From contig NW_019775461.1 in the NCBI RefSeq assembly GCF_001039355.2, forward strand, positions 1 to 64,000: a DNA stretch of 64,000 nt, written 5' to 3'. The stretch comes from Lingula anatina (lineage: Eukaryota > Brachiopoda > Lingulata > Lingulida > Lingulidae). A program made the position numbers and the translations under genes. Shown here in pieces: positions 12,401 to 23,428 of the stretch; the first letter of the stretch is position 1; the number at the start of each line of letters is the position of its first letter. The notes below the pieces were generated by a model that saw only the letters and a list, made by a program, of their open reading frames with translations, did no database searches and was not told the origin of the DNA.

Positions 12401-14212
12401 GGAGTTAAAGGCTGAAGTTATGGCTAGATCAGTGCAGTGGTCTCGTCTGCAGATAAGTGGTGATGGCAGAGAGGAGTTTTGCAAATATTCCCCAATCGAA
12501 AATCTTGCCATTGAGCAAGCATACAGTGACAAGAAACCTTATTACGAGTTCTTGGATAGTGATGGCCCATGCAGGATAACATTTGCTAAAATGGAGAAGA
12601 CCTATCCTTCATCATCTGCAGCTCCATGCCCTGTAAAGAGAGTTGATCTCACAAAAGGTAATTGTTTAAAATAAGTTTCTAGTATCGCAAACATGTGATG
12701 TAACACATTGTGGGAATTCCATGGTCTTCAATTCTATTATTTTAAAGAATGTTAATAAAATCTTTATTTAGACAGCCCATATTAATTAATGTCAAAAGAT
12801 ATGTTGCATATGTAATATTTGAGCAAAAATTGAAGTTTTACATTGAATTAAGGGATAATGCAAGTAAAATAGATGGCTTAAACATTCACTCGATCTGTTC
12901 AAATGAAAAATCAAATTTATTTTTCTGTTTGGAATTGTTTAGGACTCCAGGGAAATTATTTAAGTGAAATATTAAGTTTAATGATTCAACCTCTATTTTA
13001 GTTGAAACATTTGAACTTCCATCATATTGGCAACATGTGACCTATGGCCAAAACAAACTGTGTGAGGTTGTAGATTTACAACCAAGTCAACGGGAATATC
13101 AAGAAACTGAGACAGAATTTCGCAAAACAGTTGGCAAGACTAAGATAAACCAGATTGTAAAGGTGCAAATAAACTTTTTGGCTGCTTTTCCAAAGAATTG
13201 ATGAATGGAATGACATAATTCTATATATTTCCTAACTTGTTAAATATGTTCTGTTTTATCAGAGTTACATCTGCAGCTGTGTTTTCAAGTTGAAAGGTTA
13301 TGTGAGCTTCTCAAAATATTAAGTTATTTTAAGGGTTTAAAAAACGGACCTCATTTCAAATGTTAAGAAGAGTTAAGTTTCAATCTGTTTAATTTCAGAT
13401 TCAGCGTATCCAGAACCCCAATTTATTTCAACAGTACATGGTACGTAAGACACATATGGAGAAGGTTAACCCACCTGGGACAGTTAACGAGCGTATGTTG
13501 TGGCATGGGACCAGTTCAGACACATTAGACAGTATAAACAGATATGGCTTCAATAGAAGCTACTGTGGGAAGAATGGTGAGTCCTGAAATTATTTAACTA
13601 TTCACAGTTAAATATTAATTTGTTTGGTGAATGACAGTTGTAATAATGCTCTTTTGCCACAAACTGAAAAATTTATGAAGATGGCCAATGGTCCATTGAA
13701 AAATCTCCTGTGACATTAATTTTGCAGTTTGCTACAAAGAAATGGAATCTTATTTTCTTTTTTTTTCAAATATTTCAAATTTTCTTCTTTTAATTACATC
13801 ATTTGACTTCTATATTGTGGGACATATGTATCATTTTCACTGCTGAATTTAGTAAATATAAATACATATAACTACAGATCTGATTAAAATATAATGCATG
13901 TCATTTTATGTTTATAATGTTACAGCCACTGTTTATGGTAATGGTGTGTATTTTGCTGTCAATTCTGCCTACTCTGCCGGAAACACCTATTCCAAACCAG
14001 ACAGTGCGGGGAACAAGTATATGTACCAGTGCCTAGTTTTGACAGGAGAATACACCAAGGGAAAAGAAGGTCTTATTGTGCCACCACAGAAAGACCCCAA
14101 TGATAAAATGATCCTTTTTGACAGTGTGGTGGACAATGGCAATACACCCAACATGTTTGTTGTATTCTCTGATACTCAGGCTTATCCTCAACATTTGATT
14201 ATATTCAATTAA
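423..14212 (+). CDS. PARP14-like: PARP14-like mono-ADP-ribosyltransferase, 5'-incomplete, 21 exons in window
   Basis: Protein ADP-ribosyltransferase of the macro-PARP type (PARP14/15/9 group), which in animals acts in ADP-ribose signalling, stress and antiviral responses. Exons read from GT-AG junctions and continuous frame: 423-695, 971-1198, 1349-1456, 1717-1923, 2216-2467, 2960-3196, 3341-5095, 5355-5885, 6104-6231, 6641-6868, 7326-7547, 7843-7954, 8246-8401, 8646-8711, 10709-10903, 11212-11424, 11690-11913, 12237-12657, 13002-13162, 13399-13576, 13926-14212 (TAA). They join in phase to about 2060 residues. Order: RRM-like array (about 1-460), KH-like central region, macrodomains at about 979-1150, 1220-1400 and 1450-1630, WWE at about 1750-1845, catalytic domain to the end. 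The first visible exon opens at an acceptor (ATAG before 423), so more exons lie to the left. Human PARP14 is about 1800 residues, so this one is longer. Domain calls rest on motifs read by eye; PARP14 orthology is inferred from domain order. Confidence 0.93.
713..741 (+). repeat. (ATAG)n microsatellite in PARP intron
   Basis: About seven tandem ATAG units directly after the first visible exon. A similar (ATCT)n tract lies at about 7190-7212 in another intron of the same gene. Confidence 0.95.
4930..11424 (+). other. Three macrodomains of the PARP14-like protein
   Basis: Macrodomain 1 (end of exon 3341-5095 plus 5355-5885) has ADAIVNAAN, then IGGLAKAI, and the loop LPALSSGVYKFP, which resembles the first macrodomain of vertebrate PARP14. 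It is followed by a very acidic linker (DEDEDEED, about 5790-5830). Macrodomain 2 (6104-7547) has VDVIVNTV and the loop LPAVGTGNLGFP. Macrodomain 3 (8246-8401, 8646-8711, 10709-10903, 11212-11424) has TDAIVNSTNAEL and the loop FPALGTG followed by ELSSSP. These are ADP-ribose-binding modules by family knowledge. The intron at 8712-10708 inside macrodomain 3 is enlarged by a Helitron-like element. Strength of binding or hydrolase activity cannot be told from sequence alone. Confidence 0.88.
8780..10252 (+). mobile_element. Non-autonomous Helitron-like element in PARP intron
   Basis: The 3' end shows Helitron hallmarks: a perfect 6-bp stem hairpin (GAGGCG at 10224-10229, loop, CGCCTC at 10234-10239), then 9 nt, then terminal CTAG at 10249-10252, with host T following. 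The same terminus occurs on the minus strand at 47459, also followed by T. No terminal inverted repeats and no long ORF were seen. A GC-rich segment lies near 8805-8940. The 3' half holds a tandem repeat of about 145 bp (copies start near 9816 and 9961), each unit with a TGACCT-type direct repeat. The 5' boundary is not resolved; about 8770-8800 is a guess because the second copy runs into the N gap. Tandem-repeat-bearing non-autonomous Helitrons are known in bivalves. Confidence 0.7.
12237..14212 (+). other. WWE domain and PARP catalytic domain
   Basis: Exon 12237-12657 encodes a WWE-type module (VQWSR near its start, then FCKYSPIENLAIEQAY), the PAR or iso-ADP-ribose binding fold found before the catalytic domain in PARP14. 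Exons 13002-13162, 13399-13576 and 13926-14212 encode the transferase domain: His in LWHGTS, Tyr in GNGVYFA, and Leu in the stretch QAYPQHLIIF where polymerising PARPs have Glu. An H-Y-L arrangement predicts mono-ADP-ribosylation rather than polymer synthesis. The protein ends at QHLIIFN, the usual end of this domain, so the C-terminus is complete. Confidence 0.9.
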
Positions 14213-15000
14213 ATGGTGGATGGTTGGACAAATTAATGAGAGCTCTTGGCTCCTTTTAGTGCTGATTTGATGCAAGTGGGATATTATATTCGTTTCCTGC
14301 AAAAATACAAAAAATTTCAACACTTTTTTCTGATGAATATGTGATGCTTCATTTAATGCTGACACTGATTGGCAGGGTTTTTTAATCACTAGAAAATTTC
14401 AAAGCTTGGTTAGATATCAAATAAGATAGTGGTTTGCATTTGAGTCCAAAATTAACTGACTATTGATTATTATATTTTAAGCATATAATAATATATATTA
14501 TATACATAAACTCAATTTCTTATTAAAACAGTCATCACTAAATATTGGACTGATGATGTAATCAAAAGCTTTTGGCTAATATTTTCCATTTTTACGACTC
14601 TTTGAATATTTGTCCCTAATTCTTTATTTAGAAAATTGCTTTCCCTCTTTCTCTTTCTTTCTTGCTCATGGTAAGCCATATTAAGAAGTTAGTTCACCAT
14701 TGAAATACACCTAGCTGTCTTTATTATGGGTGGTTCAAAAACTAGAAACTTAGATGTAAAGTCAAGCATTAGTGATTAAAGGTTAAGTGTTGAATTTTTA
14801 AGGTAATTCAGTTTTTGTTACTATAAAAAAGGTTTAACACTCTCTGTGCGTGTTAGTTTTAACAGTGTCCTTCATTAAAATAATTCATGAGACTAAATTC
14901 TAATAAATAATAACTAATAAATTCTGCATATGAAATAAAAATGAAAAAGATTTACCATACCACATGTGTTGGCGTATGTTACAATGATAGTAGACTGATT
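14213..15000 (+). other. PARP14-like 3' UTR and candidate poly(A) signals
   Basis: AT-rich non-coding sequence after the TAA at 14210-14212. The first clear AATAAA hexamers are at 14902-14907, 14916-14921 and 14934-14939, so a 3' UTR of about 0.7 kb is plausible. The transcript end is inferred only. Confidence 0.4.
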
Positions 15001-16127
15001 ATTGTCCATAATGAGAATATTTGGGGTCAACCTGACATTTAGAGATTACTGTGTGTTCCAGGTGACCAATATCATTTATGTTGTTGTGTGACTTTTTGTC
15101 CTAAAATTAAAAATCTTGTAAAAATCTCTGAAAGTTATTTGGATAGCTTCTATATACATGTAAGATGCTCACATTTAACGTTCATGTAAAAACTGCACGT
15201 ATTATGACCACTAAAGCAAATTTTTGGAATGGCTACAAGCAAGGGTACTTCAAAGACAATAATGTAAGAAAAATGGAAAATTCACAAAAAAACTGCATAG
15301 CTTCAAGAAAGATATTCAATTAGGCCGGTTTCCGAGTTCAGTCTGTACCCAATCCCATAAATCATTCCTGTAAGTACAGTATGAGGATGGTATGTAAAAT
15401 GTTTTCTGTTTTATGATGTTTACAAGGGAAGTGCGTGACAACAGGGACGACAGAAGCCGATGGTTCTACTAGTTTGTCCAGACACAACGTGTCTGTCCAC
15501 GCACTTTCAGAAAAATCTTTCTAATTTTATTCTGGCTACAGCGAGTATGTTTACATTTCGTGTGGGTGCCATTTTTCCAACAAGGCCAGAATCGTGTTTT
15601 TGGCTGAACAGTGGGCACACGGAGCTCGAGTCTTTTCAGTCTCTGATATAGTTGTCGTACGCCTTCCCATTTTGCCTGGCGCGCGATGTGATAGCGATGA
15701 TCCTAAGCGATACCCGGATGACAGGAAGGCCTACAAAATTTGTGATGAGGTATGATACTCCGTAATGCGATCTGACACACACCTTGAAAACGGGTAGTGT
15801 GGTCTGATATACCGGTTTATTCAGGATCCGTAGGTGCCGCGTCTGGTAGTTGGGTAGGCCTGATGTATCTATCCGTGTGCAGAACGAGTGAACTCTTACT
15901 GTCTATGAAATAGGCTAGGATTCGTGTAAGTTATCATTTCCTTAAATGTAATTGCGAAGTAAATCCAAACACCGTTAATGCCTTTACTACATACATACTA
16001 GTACATGAACACTGTAGATACACACAATCTAATTGCGATCCAAATCTAAAGAAAAACATATAGGCCCCCTATATTAACAATTATGAAAGTGTAGTAAAAC
16101 GAATATTGCCACTTTGTTGTAGGTATA
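15000..16127. other. Spacer with a dispersed repeat
   Basis: No gene recognised. About 15739-15870 matches two segments of the composite element near 39 kb (39053-39165 inverted and 39476-39601 direct), including GCGATCTGACACACACC and GTAGTTGGGTAGGCC, so it is a dispersed repeat. The rest shows nothing recognisable. Confidence 0.6.
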
Positions 16128-16440
16128 ATTAATCTTGGCACAGCAAGTTCCAAATAACGATATATATGACCATTTGGTACATGTACCATATGGGTTTGAA
16201 ATGAACATCTTCACCATGCCAGTGCTGCAAAACGTCAAACAAATCAAACTTGGAGTATATAAGCATTTTTTAAATTTCCTAATCACAGATGCGCTGACTG
16301 CATTCAACTGCTCACAGAATAAAGCTTTGAATGATCGACCTGCGGTAAATTTTAATATTATATCTTAGTTGTTTTTAGTATCACAGGAACGTCTCGGTCA
16401 ATGAACCAAGCTAAATCAAGCGCATGTGCAGCATATATAT
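16128..16440 (-). pseudogene. Decayed third copy of the SGNH/GDSL-like membrane esterase gene
   Basis: On the minus strand this matches the 3' end of the two intact genes at 19196 and 23429. It keeps the block around TTTCCTAATCACAGATGCGC and a diverged match to the segment encoding the terminal WNGDGVHF region, but the frame is broken and the serine-motif half is absent. It covers roughly the last 100 codons. The family therefore once had at least three tandem members here. Confidence 0.75.
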
Positions 16441-16792
16441 CATTAATATACCTGTATTATGTATTATTTAGCACTCCTGTAAGAATCTTAAAGATTTTCT
16501 GCTACCCTTCCTTTTCTTTAAATATTTTTGTCCCTTCCCTCTGAAGACAAATTATAAGTGCTGTTCTCACAGCTCCAACTTCATCAGACTAGCAGGTTTA
16601 CCTTAAAATACTTTACTTGAATGCGTGTATCCCTGTATACATATACAGATATATTTGTACATGTATCCACGTCCACATTCATCTATGTCTGTCTATCATT
16701 TTGTGGTTCATAAGATTAATAGAAAGTTGCTTGCAGACGTAAATGCATTTCATGTTGAGTGGATAAAAAAAGATTCACTCTTACATGTATCT

Positions 16793-17678
16793 CACCCAAA
16801 CCCAATATAGAGGTGCAAAAAGGTCACAGACATGCCATTAAAAATATTAAGTGCACAGATTGCAAACAATGTTTGATCATTTTAGGTTCCCACGCAAATT
16901 TTCACTCTCCTGGAACCATGAATCATAAAAAAATAAACTTTCTAACCCCAAAAAGGAACACACGTTACTGTCACAATGCAAAAAGTCCAGCTGTGGAAAT
17001 GTTATACTTACTTTGAAAATTCAAACATCACTGGTTTTAGTACTTTGATTTATCTCGTTTTACAACGTTGTAAAATTATGATAACCCTCTGTATTGAGCA
17101 GTTAATTGTTTTTGAGCTTGTCACTGAATATTAAAAAGATGGGGAGAATACACCCTACCGACAGTAAAAAAAAGCATTAAATAAACTATTTTTCCACTCA
17201 TGATACAAATATTATATCAGAACTGTTAAATTAAGATGGAATCACAATATGTTTTTCGGTCAGCAACAGAAAACAATGTTTTCTAGCACCAAGTACAATT
17301 TTTCTGGGGAACATACGTTACGTATTATTAGCCATAACGCAAAGCCTTTGAGTTACAGTTTAAATATTCATAAAAAATCCTTAAGTCATGTATAATTTAC
17401 CATGACTGAATCACTACAAAATATGTCGGAGCACAGTATAATAATTAGAATTGAATGACCCGGAACTTACGTTCCCGGAACATCCGTTGCCATTTAGGGC
17501 GCTTTATAAAATGTAAAGACATGGTAAATATTATACATTCAATTGAAATTGAGATAGTCGTGGATTTTTTGTTCTATACACATATGTTTTATAAAATTGA
17601 ATACAACTTTAAATCCATTCCATTTTATTTTGTGACACTTCAGCATGTGAAATGCGCCTCTATATTTGGTTTTGGGTG
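16793..17678 (+). mobile_element. Inverted-repeat DNA transposon, 886 bp, 4-bp target duplication (family E1)
   Basis: Begins CACCCAAACCCAATATAG and ends with its slightly diverged reverse complement (CTATATTTGGTTTTGGGTG). It is flanked by a perfect 4-bp duplication ATCT (16789-16792 and 17679-17682). The interior matches the second copy at 37964-38931 in opposite orientation. No transposase ORF, so it is non-autonomous. A 4-bp duplication with CAC-starting ends would fit Chapaev-like elements, but the superfamily is not proven. Confidence 0.8.
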
Positions 17679-17682
17679 ATCT

Positions 17683-19195
17683 TCGTCCACATCTCTCCAA
17701 CTATCTGTCTGTCTATCATTGGGTCGTTCAAAAAGGTTGCTTTCAGATGTAAACTATATCAAGTAGTTCCCCTGCATTTAGATATGTATTGCTGTGGGAC
17801 TAAAAGACAACTAAACACTCAACACAATTTCCATGAACAGCAACACGTCGTTAGCCTAACTTTCCATGTTACTGGGATATTTTGAAAATATTGTTGAGAT
17901 TTCTTTGTAAAGTTCCACTTCATAAATATTTATTTATTTTTTGTTAAGTTAAAAAAATCAAATTATTGCCCTTCAAACTGTAACCTAAACTACTCTTCTA
18001 TTACCCATTGCGTATGGCGGCAGGTCGGCAATTAGCACGGAAATCTCATTCAGTGGCACCCCTGTTTTATGTTTTCTGATATATTCAAGGTGGTCGCACA
18101 AACAGACCCAAGTGCATAGACGAAAACGTAGAATAAATAAATACGTGTGCAACATTTCGTGCAAGCTTGCAACCATGCTCGATATAAAAAATTATCGCAG
18201 ACACTATGTGTAGGTCAAATAGCAAACTTTGACTCCACGTTAATTCTGTCGGCACTTAATGGTTCATTTGTAATAATATTTAATTTCAGTTCCTTTCGTA
18301 GCGTTGGTGCTTTGTCTGTAGATTTTCCAGACTTGCGTTTTTCGTAACGTTGCCCTTTTCTCCACGAGCGATGATACAACTTACACCTAGCAAACTTACC
18401 ATTCTCTTAAATAAAACTATAGGCCTATTGCTCAAGCGACACTTCAGACTCTCCTTGAAACTTTTAAATACGCTATATTTTACTTTTCGGCTTCTTAAAA
18501 CTTCTTTCACAACTCTAACCGACCACGGGCTTCCTGCTTCGCAAAGCCATTTACAGTTATGAACTGATCATGAAACATGAATCTTTTGTTTTGATATCAA
18601 AGTTATGTTATGATTAATCCAGTTTTCACTAAAATAAAGAAAATTGAATTTAATACGTGAGGAAGACGTGAAAAGTCGAAAATGTGTTGCTTGTTTCAAG
18701 TAAGATCCAACATCAGATTTAGTTTTTCTTTATTTTCTATTGCTTTTAAGTTTACACAGCTACCAAAACTTGGCAAAAGACGAAAAATTTCGAAAGTATT
18801 ATGGATAAGCAGGCACGGCGAGAAGCGAGGAAATTTGGGAGAAGTTTTGCATTTTCGAATGGTGTTCGTTTAAACGGTAACTGAAGCAGTCTATTTGTAA
18901 AAGCTCGCGGTTTAAATGACCGGTATGTCGGTCGGTTCCTTTCGAAACAAGCTTCGTCCCATGACAACATTTAAATACACAGTGTTCAGGATGGTCTATA
19001 GCATACAAAGAGTTGATGTGGTTTTGCCTCTGGTGTTTATTCCTTATTGAATATTGTTTACTGCAATCTCTAATCTCCATCAATGAAATTAAGAAAGTAG
19101 TTATGTGACGGCACATTTTCGTGAATGCAAATCAAGAAAAAAATTCGGCATTTTAATATGTAAGATTGATTTTCCTGTGTGATGTCTAGGAATTA
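17683..19195. other. Spacer, no gene recognised
   Basis: AT-rich sequence without long ORFs or recognisable motifs. Short open frames (for example about 18682-18873) show no family resemblance and no supporting splice context. Confidence 0.6.
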
Positions 19196-20356
19196 TCAAT
19201 CTTGACACAACGTGGCCCAGAACAATGCCATGACTTTCTGGTACCATAAGGCGTAAAAGTGAACACCGTCCCCATTCCAGTGCAATACGTCTTTGGAAAT
19301 TTCAAACAAGTCATACATGGGGTATAAATTAGTTGCATTTTTTTCAACAATACATTTCCTAATCACAGATGCGCTGATTACATTTAGCTGCTTGATGAAT
19401 TCGTTGCTCTTAACATCCCTCCATTTGACTGGTTGCTTTGAAGGATCGATATGCGGTGAATTCCAATATAATATTTTAGTTGTTTTTGGTGTTACAGAGA
19501 CGAGGAGGTCAATGAACCAAGTAAAATCACGAGCAAAATCGCGGGGCGTTCGTTTCTGTGCCTCGTGTACATGTACAGCGTATATGTTAATGACATCTGG
19601 ATAACCTGACAGCGGCCAATACTCGCGGAAATATACTTCCTGTGTTGTCATAGACTCTTGGCAATAAATCTGGCTAATATTCTTCAGCCTGATATCACAA
19701 TCACCCTTCCAGAAGTTTCTTTTTGTGGTAATTTCGTGGTCCTTTGTGAATTCGGTTATTAACACTTCGATGTCTGTAGTGACGTTAAGATTCGGTGCTG
19801 TGCATCGAACCAGCTCTCCAGCACACCCACCACAGTCTCTGTTTGCCACTCTGATAGATTTGATGTCCAAAGGAGGGCTAAAATAACTCAGAGTGGGTGT
19901 TCTTATACTTCTAGATTCACTTTTAAGTTCCTTGCACTTAAAAATCCCTTCACCCCGTTTCATAGCCGCCATATATTTCATCGATTGAGAATCACCAGTC
20001 TGTCCTATCTTCCTTATCTTTTTCCTTTTTAAACATAAACCAAGCTGAGCAGGGCTCAGTAATTTTGGAAAAATGCACTCTTTGGGCAGCCATTTTTCGT
20101 TTACCCATTTTCCGTTTCCGAGAAACCTTTTGTTTTTTATCAAGTATTGCTGTAGAAAATCTAAACTACATATCTGCAACTGTCGAAAACGACCACTTGC
20201 TATGTGTCGATTGGAATTACGTGTCATCCATACATTGTCAAGTTTCACTCTCGGTCCATTGAAATCCAAATAAACGCAGTACGCTGTTATGGCAAAAAGT
20301 ATAAAAAACATGCCACTTGCTACGCGCATGTTTGGTTGAAGGTGTTCTGCGCCCAT
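19196..20356 (-). CDS. Type II membrane SGNH/GDSL-like (NXPE/PC-esterase-like) protein, copy 1
   Basis: A 386-residue ORF in one coding exon. Residues about 12-30 form a single hydrophobic segment, so a Golgi or ER type II anchor is likely. GDSQSM at 121-126 supplies the nucleophile Ser123 of block I, YWNSPH carries a block-III-like Asn, and D363-G-V-H366 in WNGDGVHF gives the Asp/His pair of the DxxH motif. This arrangement is typical of the PC-esterase, NXPE and CASD1 group, which acylate or deacylate glycans; the substrate is unknown. Several cysteines (CGGCAGELVRC) suggest a lumenal, disulfide-bonded domain. Both copies share upstream sequence with a CAG|GTGAGC donor near 20571 (minus) and an acceptor-like TTTTAAG just before the ATG, suggesting a 5' UTR intron. 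The family call is by motif only. Confidence 0.85.
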   Translation of the reverse strand: MGAEHLQPNMRVASGMFFILFAITAYCVYLDFNGPRVKLDNVWMTRNSNRHIASGRFRQLQICSLDFLQQYLIKNKRFLGNGKWVNEKWLPKECIFPKLLSPAQLGLCLKRKKIRKIGQTGDSQSMKYMAAMKRGEGIFKCKELKSESRSIRTPTLSYFSPPLDIKSIRVANRDCGGCAGELVRCTAPNLNVTTDIEVLITEFTKDHEITTKRNFWKGDCDIRLKNISQIYCQESMTTQEVYFREYWPLSGYPDVINIYAVHVHEAQKRTPRDFARDFTWFIDLLVSVTPKTTKILYWNSPHIDPSKQPVKWRDVKSNEFIKQLNVISASVIRKCIVEKNATNLYPMYDLFEISKDVLHWNGDGVHFYALWYQKVMALFWATLCQD

Positions 20357-20654
20357 CTTTAGGAGACTCCTTAAAATGAATGAAATTTAAAAATAAAGAA
20401 GCAAACTTCCTTAAAAGCTTTTTGAGCTTATGCTAATTTAACATTATTTTGGAATTATAATTTTTATGTTTCAAATAATATTCAAAACAATAGTTCAATC
20501 CTTAACAATTGACGTTGATCATTTCACAGTAGTTTTTTTAAAATACAAACAAAAAGGCTGCTCACCTGTAAATTATTAGGCCAATTAACATGCTCATAAT
20601 ATTTAGCAATGCAATGACCTTATGGCCTTGATCATATCCCAATCATAAAAATGG

Positions 20655-20816
20655 GGGGGGGGGGGGGGGTTCCGGGGTTCGACAGAACCGCCCCTTTTGC
20701 CTTGAAAAGGTCCACTCTGGGTAAAATTTGATCTAGGTACATGAAGTTTTTATGGGAAAAGGTCCACTTTTTCAGAAAAAGAACCACCCTTTTGAAATTG
20801 CTGGCTACGGGCCTGT
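20655..20816. repeat. Short dispersed repeat, copy 1 (left end lost in poly-G)
   Basis: Shares ACCGCCCCTTTTGCC, AAATTTGATCTAGGTACATG and a CTGGCTACGGGCCTG end with the element at 24932-25099 and a diverged copy at 51050-51205. The left side is replaced by a run of about 18 G, so its terminal repeat is not visible. Confidence 0.8.
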
Positions 20817-23422
20817 GATATATGTATATTGCATATGCCAATAAATCATGCAACACATGAACGTATAAGTAAGGGAGAACATAACGGACATTTGCTGAAA
20901 AGTTCAATATCTGGACCTGCGGGCCCCACCAAAATCCAGAAGAATTCTGTGTAAAAGCTCAAAATCTTTTTTCCGTCATGTCGCCATGTCAGCACATACA
21001 ATACATCATACAGGAGAAGATTAACAAACCTGAATTTTTCTTACAAATACATCTTTACTTACTGAGACCTCATTTTCAATTCCTTCATCATAAAATTGCA
21101 ATGCTGTACAGTGTAAAACAAAAACAGAAACCATGTTTAAAGTTACAGAGACGACAATATTTTCATTTAATAGTTGTTCTTCGTTATGAAGGGAAATACG
21201 GTAACATAGGTCTACACGTACCTTCAGACTGACCTCCAAATGAATACAGTTGTCGTAATTACTTTGTGTTTGTTTTTTTTCCCTGTACCATGGGAACAAA
21301 GTTGATCACTCTCTAGTACAGTTTAGTCCAGCTTTTGACCCCCACTTCGATATGTAGTTCCTCGTGTGCCAGCTTTTAAGAAATAAAACGATTCTTATAT
21401 ACCAGTATATATATAGCATTTATATAGCACTTCCGCGAATGAAGTCTCACACTGGCATCTTAACTATATACTGGTACAATCTCTGTATGAATTATAAATT
21501 ATAAATACCTCAGCCACAGAAAAAAATGTAGAGATCATTTGGTCATTCAGTAATTGATCTCGAGAAACGTAACATCACCGCTGTGTGTTAGTTGGGCCAA
21601 CGTCAGAAAGAGGGGCGAAGTGGTGAAACTTCACATGTACGGCAGATGTTACCAGTAGGGCCTACAGGGTAACCCTGTAACGATTCTGAGGTTACTCAAA
21701 TTAAAAATTTAAATGGCGTGAAATATAATTAGCATTTTGCTTCATTCTTCTGTAAATATGTCACCACTGAATGAATCGAATTAGACGATGGGTCGTGTTA
21801 ATGCTGGCGAGGGGGATTAGTGTGCATTATCGGAAAAAAGTTTTTATCGCTATTTCCCACTACGCTTATTACGCTGCAATACAGATCTGGCAGGTAACAA
21901 GCGTGTGCTTATGGATATTTTGAGTCAATCTAAGTTGGAAGAAATTTATCATCTGATGAACCTCGGTCCATTCCGTCTGATTGCTAGGGAAGAAAGCACT
22001 GCTCAGAATAAGCTCCAAGTTGATATTCAGGTTATTTAAGCTTAATTGTCAATTGTCCGCTTCTGCTAACCCCGACTTCTCCATAGAACACGTGAAACAC
22101 TTCTTCTTGGTCTGTTTGACATTATAATAACAAACCTATAATTGCCGTTAGGCCTGCTTGAATAGTATTGTATATATATATTCTGATATGGGGCACACGT
22201 ATATGCCCGCAGCGCAATAAAGACTCAGTTAACAGTTAACGAAGGAAAATATTATTTTTTGCTGCCCTAACTACTTATAAAATCTCTCAGGATTAATTAT
22301 TTATGTGCCGTGTTTAATTGAAAGTATAAGCATGAGGAATACAACGGAGGCTGCAATCACAGCGACATTAAGTGGGCTGATGACAATTCATAAAGCTGTA
22401 GGTCGGGTGCGGGTCAAAAATGAACCCAGATACAACTTTGTTGAAATCATAGTATATTTAGGGATTTTCTTTCCGCTTTACTTCCCTTTGCAGATCAATT
22501 ATAAATATGGTAAAGTGTCGGCAAATAATAATGAAAAGGAAATGTTATATTCAAAGAAAGGAAGTAGAATGGTTTCGTGACACCTGAGAGTCCGTTAATC
22601 GTTAAACTTCACCTGTCTCCATCGCTATTGTGAGAGTGTCTCAAAATCCAGAAACTTCCAGATCAGATTCTGGTTAACGGTCATAATTCTTTGAACGATT
22701 TTGGATGTGTTAGACGTATGTCTCTCGGATTAGGGTTATAGTGTTGAAATTTCAAGGTAAATTTATCTTTAATTTTAAAAAATATCTAACGCTAAATGTA
22801 TGCTCAGTGCTTTTTGAGAGACTAGTGGCGAACAAGATCTCATAAGACACTAGTACATGTATTGTAAGCGGTTCTTGCCCCTCGTGACAATATTCCGGGC
22901 CTAATATATAGTTGCACAAATTTTAGATAAGTTTCAATAAACCTCTGAACCCCTAGTGCGCTGGTTTTGAGCATTTGCTTTAATAATTGAGTAATACGTT
23001 TATGTAAGTTTATGTAATTTTGTAAGTGATTGGTTACATATGTTACCTCTCATCATAAATCTACCAGGGCGAAAGATTGATTTTTCACAGAAATTCACAG
23101 ATATGTCTCTAGATAAAAAGACAGCCATTTTGGTCTGATGTATAGTATTCCATTCTGATGAGCCGTAGGGCTCAAGGGTTTAATAAATTGAATTGAATTT
23201 AATAATTCTTTTTTAAAGAATTAAACGTTTGATTTTCTTTTTTTCAAAAAGAGTATTACTATATTTTTATGTTTTGAATTCTATCTGTGTGTCATTTTAC
23301 TTATAATAATAATAATAATAATAATAATAATTGTAAAAACGTGCTTATGTAGTGTTCACGTTGAATAGAAACTTCAAAAATAGCGACTATCTTTTGAGTA
23401 ATTTTCGCAAGTTGATTTTAAA
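20817..23422. other. Spacer, no gene recognised
   Basis: AT-rich non-coding sequence. Short frames at about 20978-21299 and 22305-22580 show no family resemblance. A (TAA)n tract lies at about 23302-23330. Confidence 0.6.
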
Positions 23423-23428
23423 GAATAA

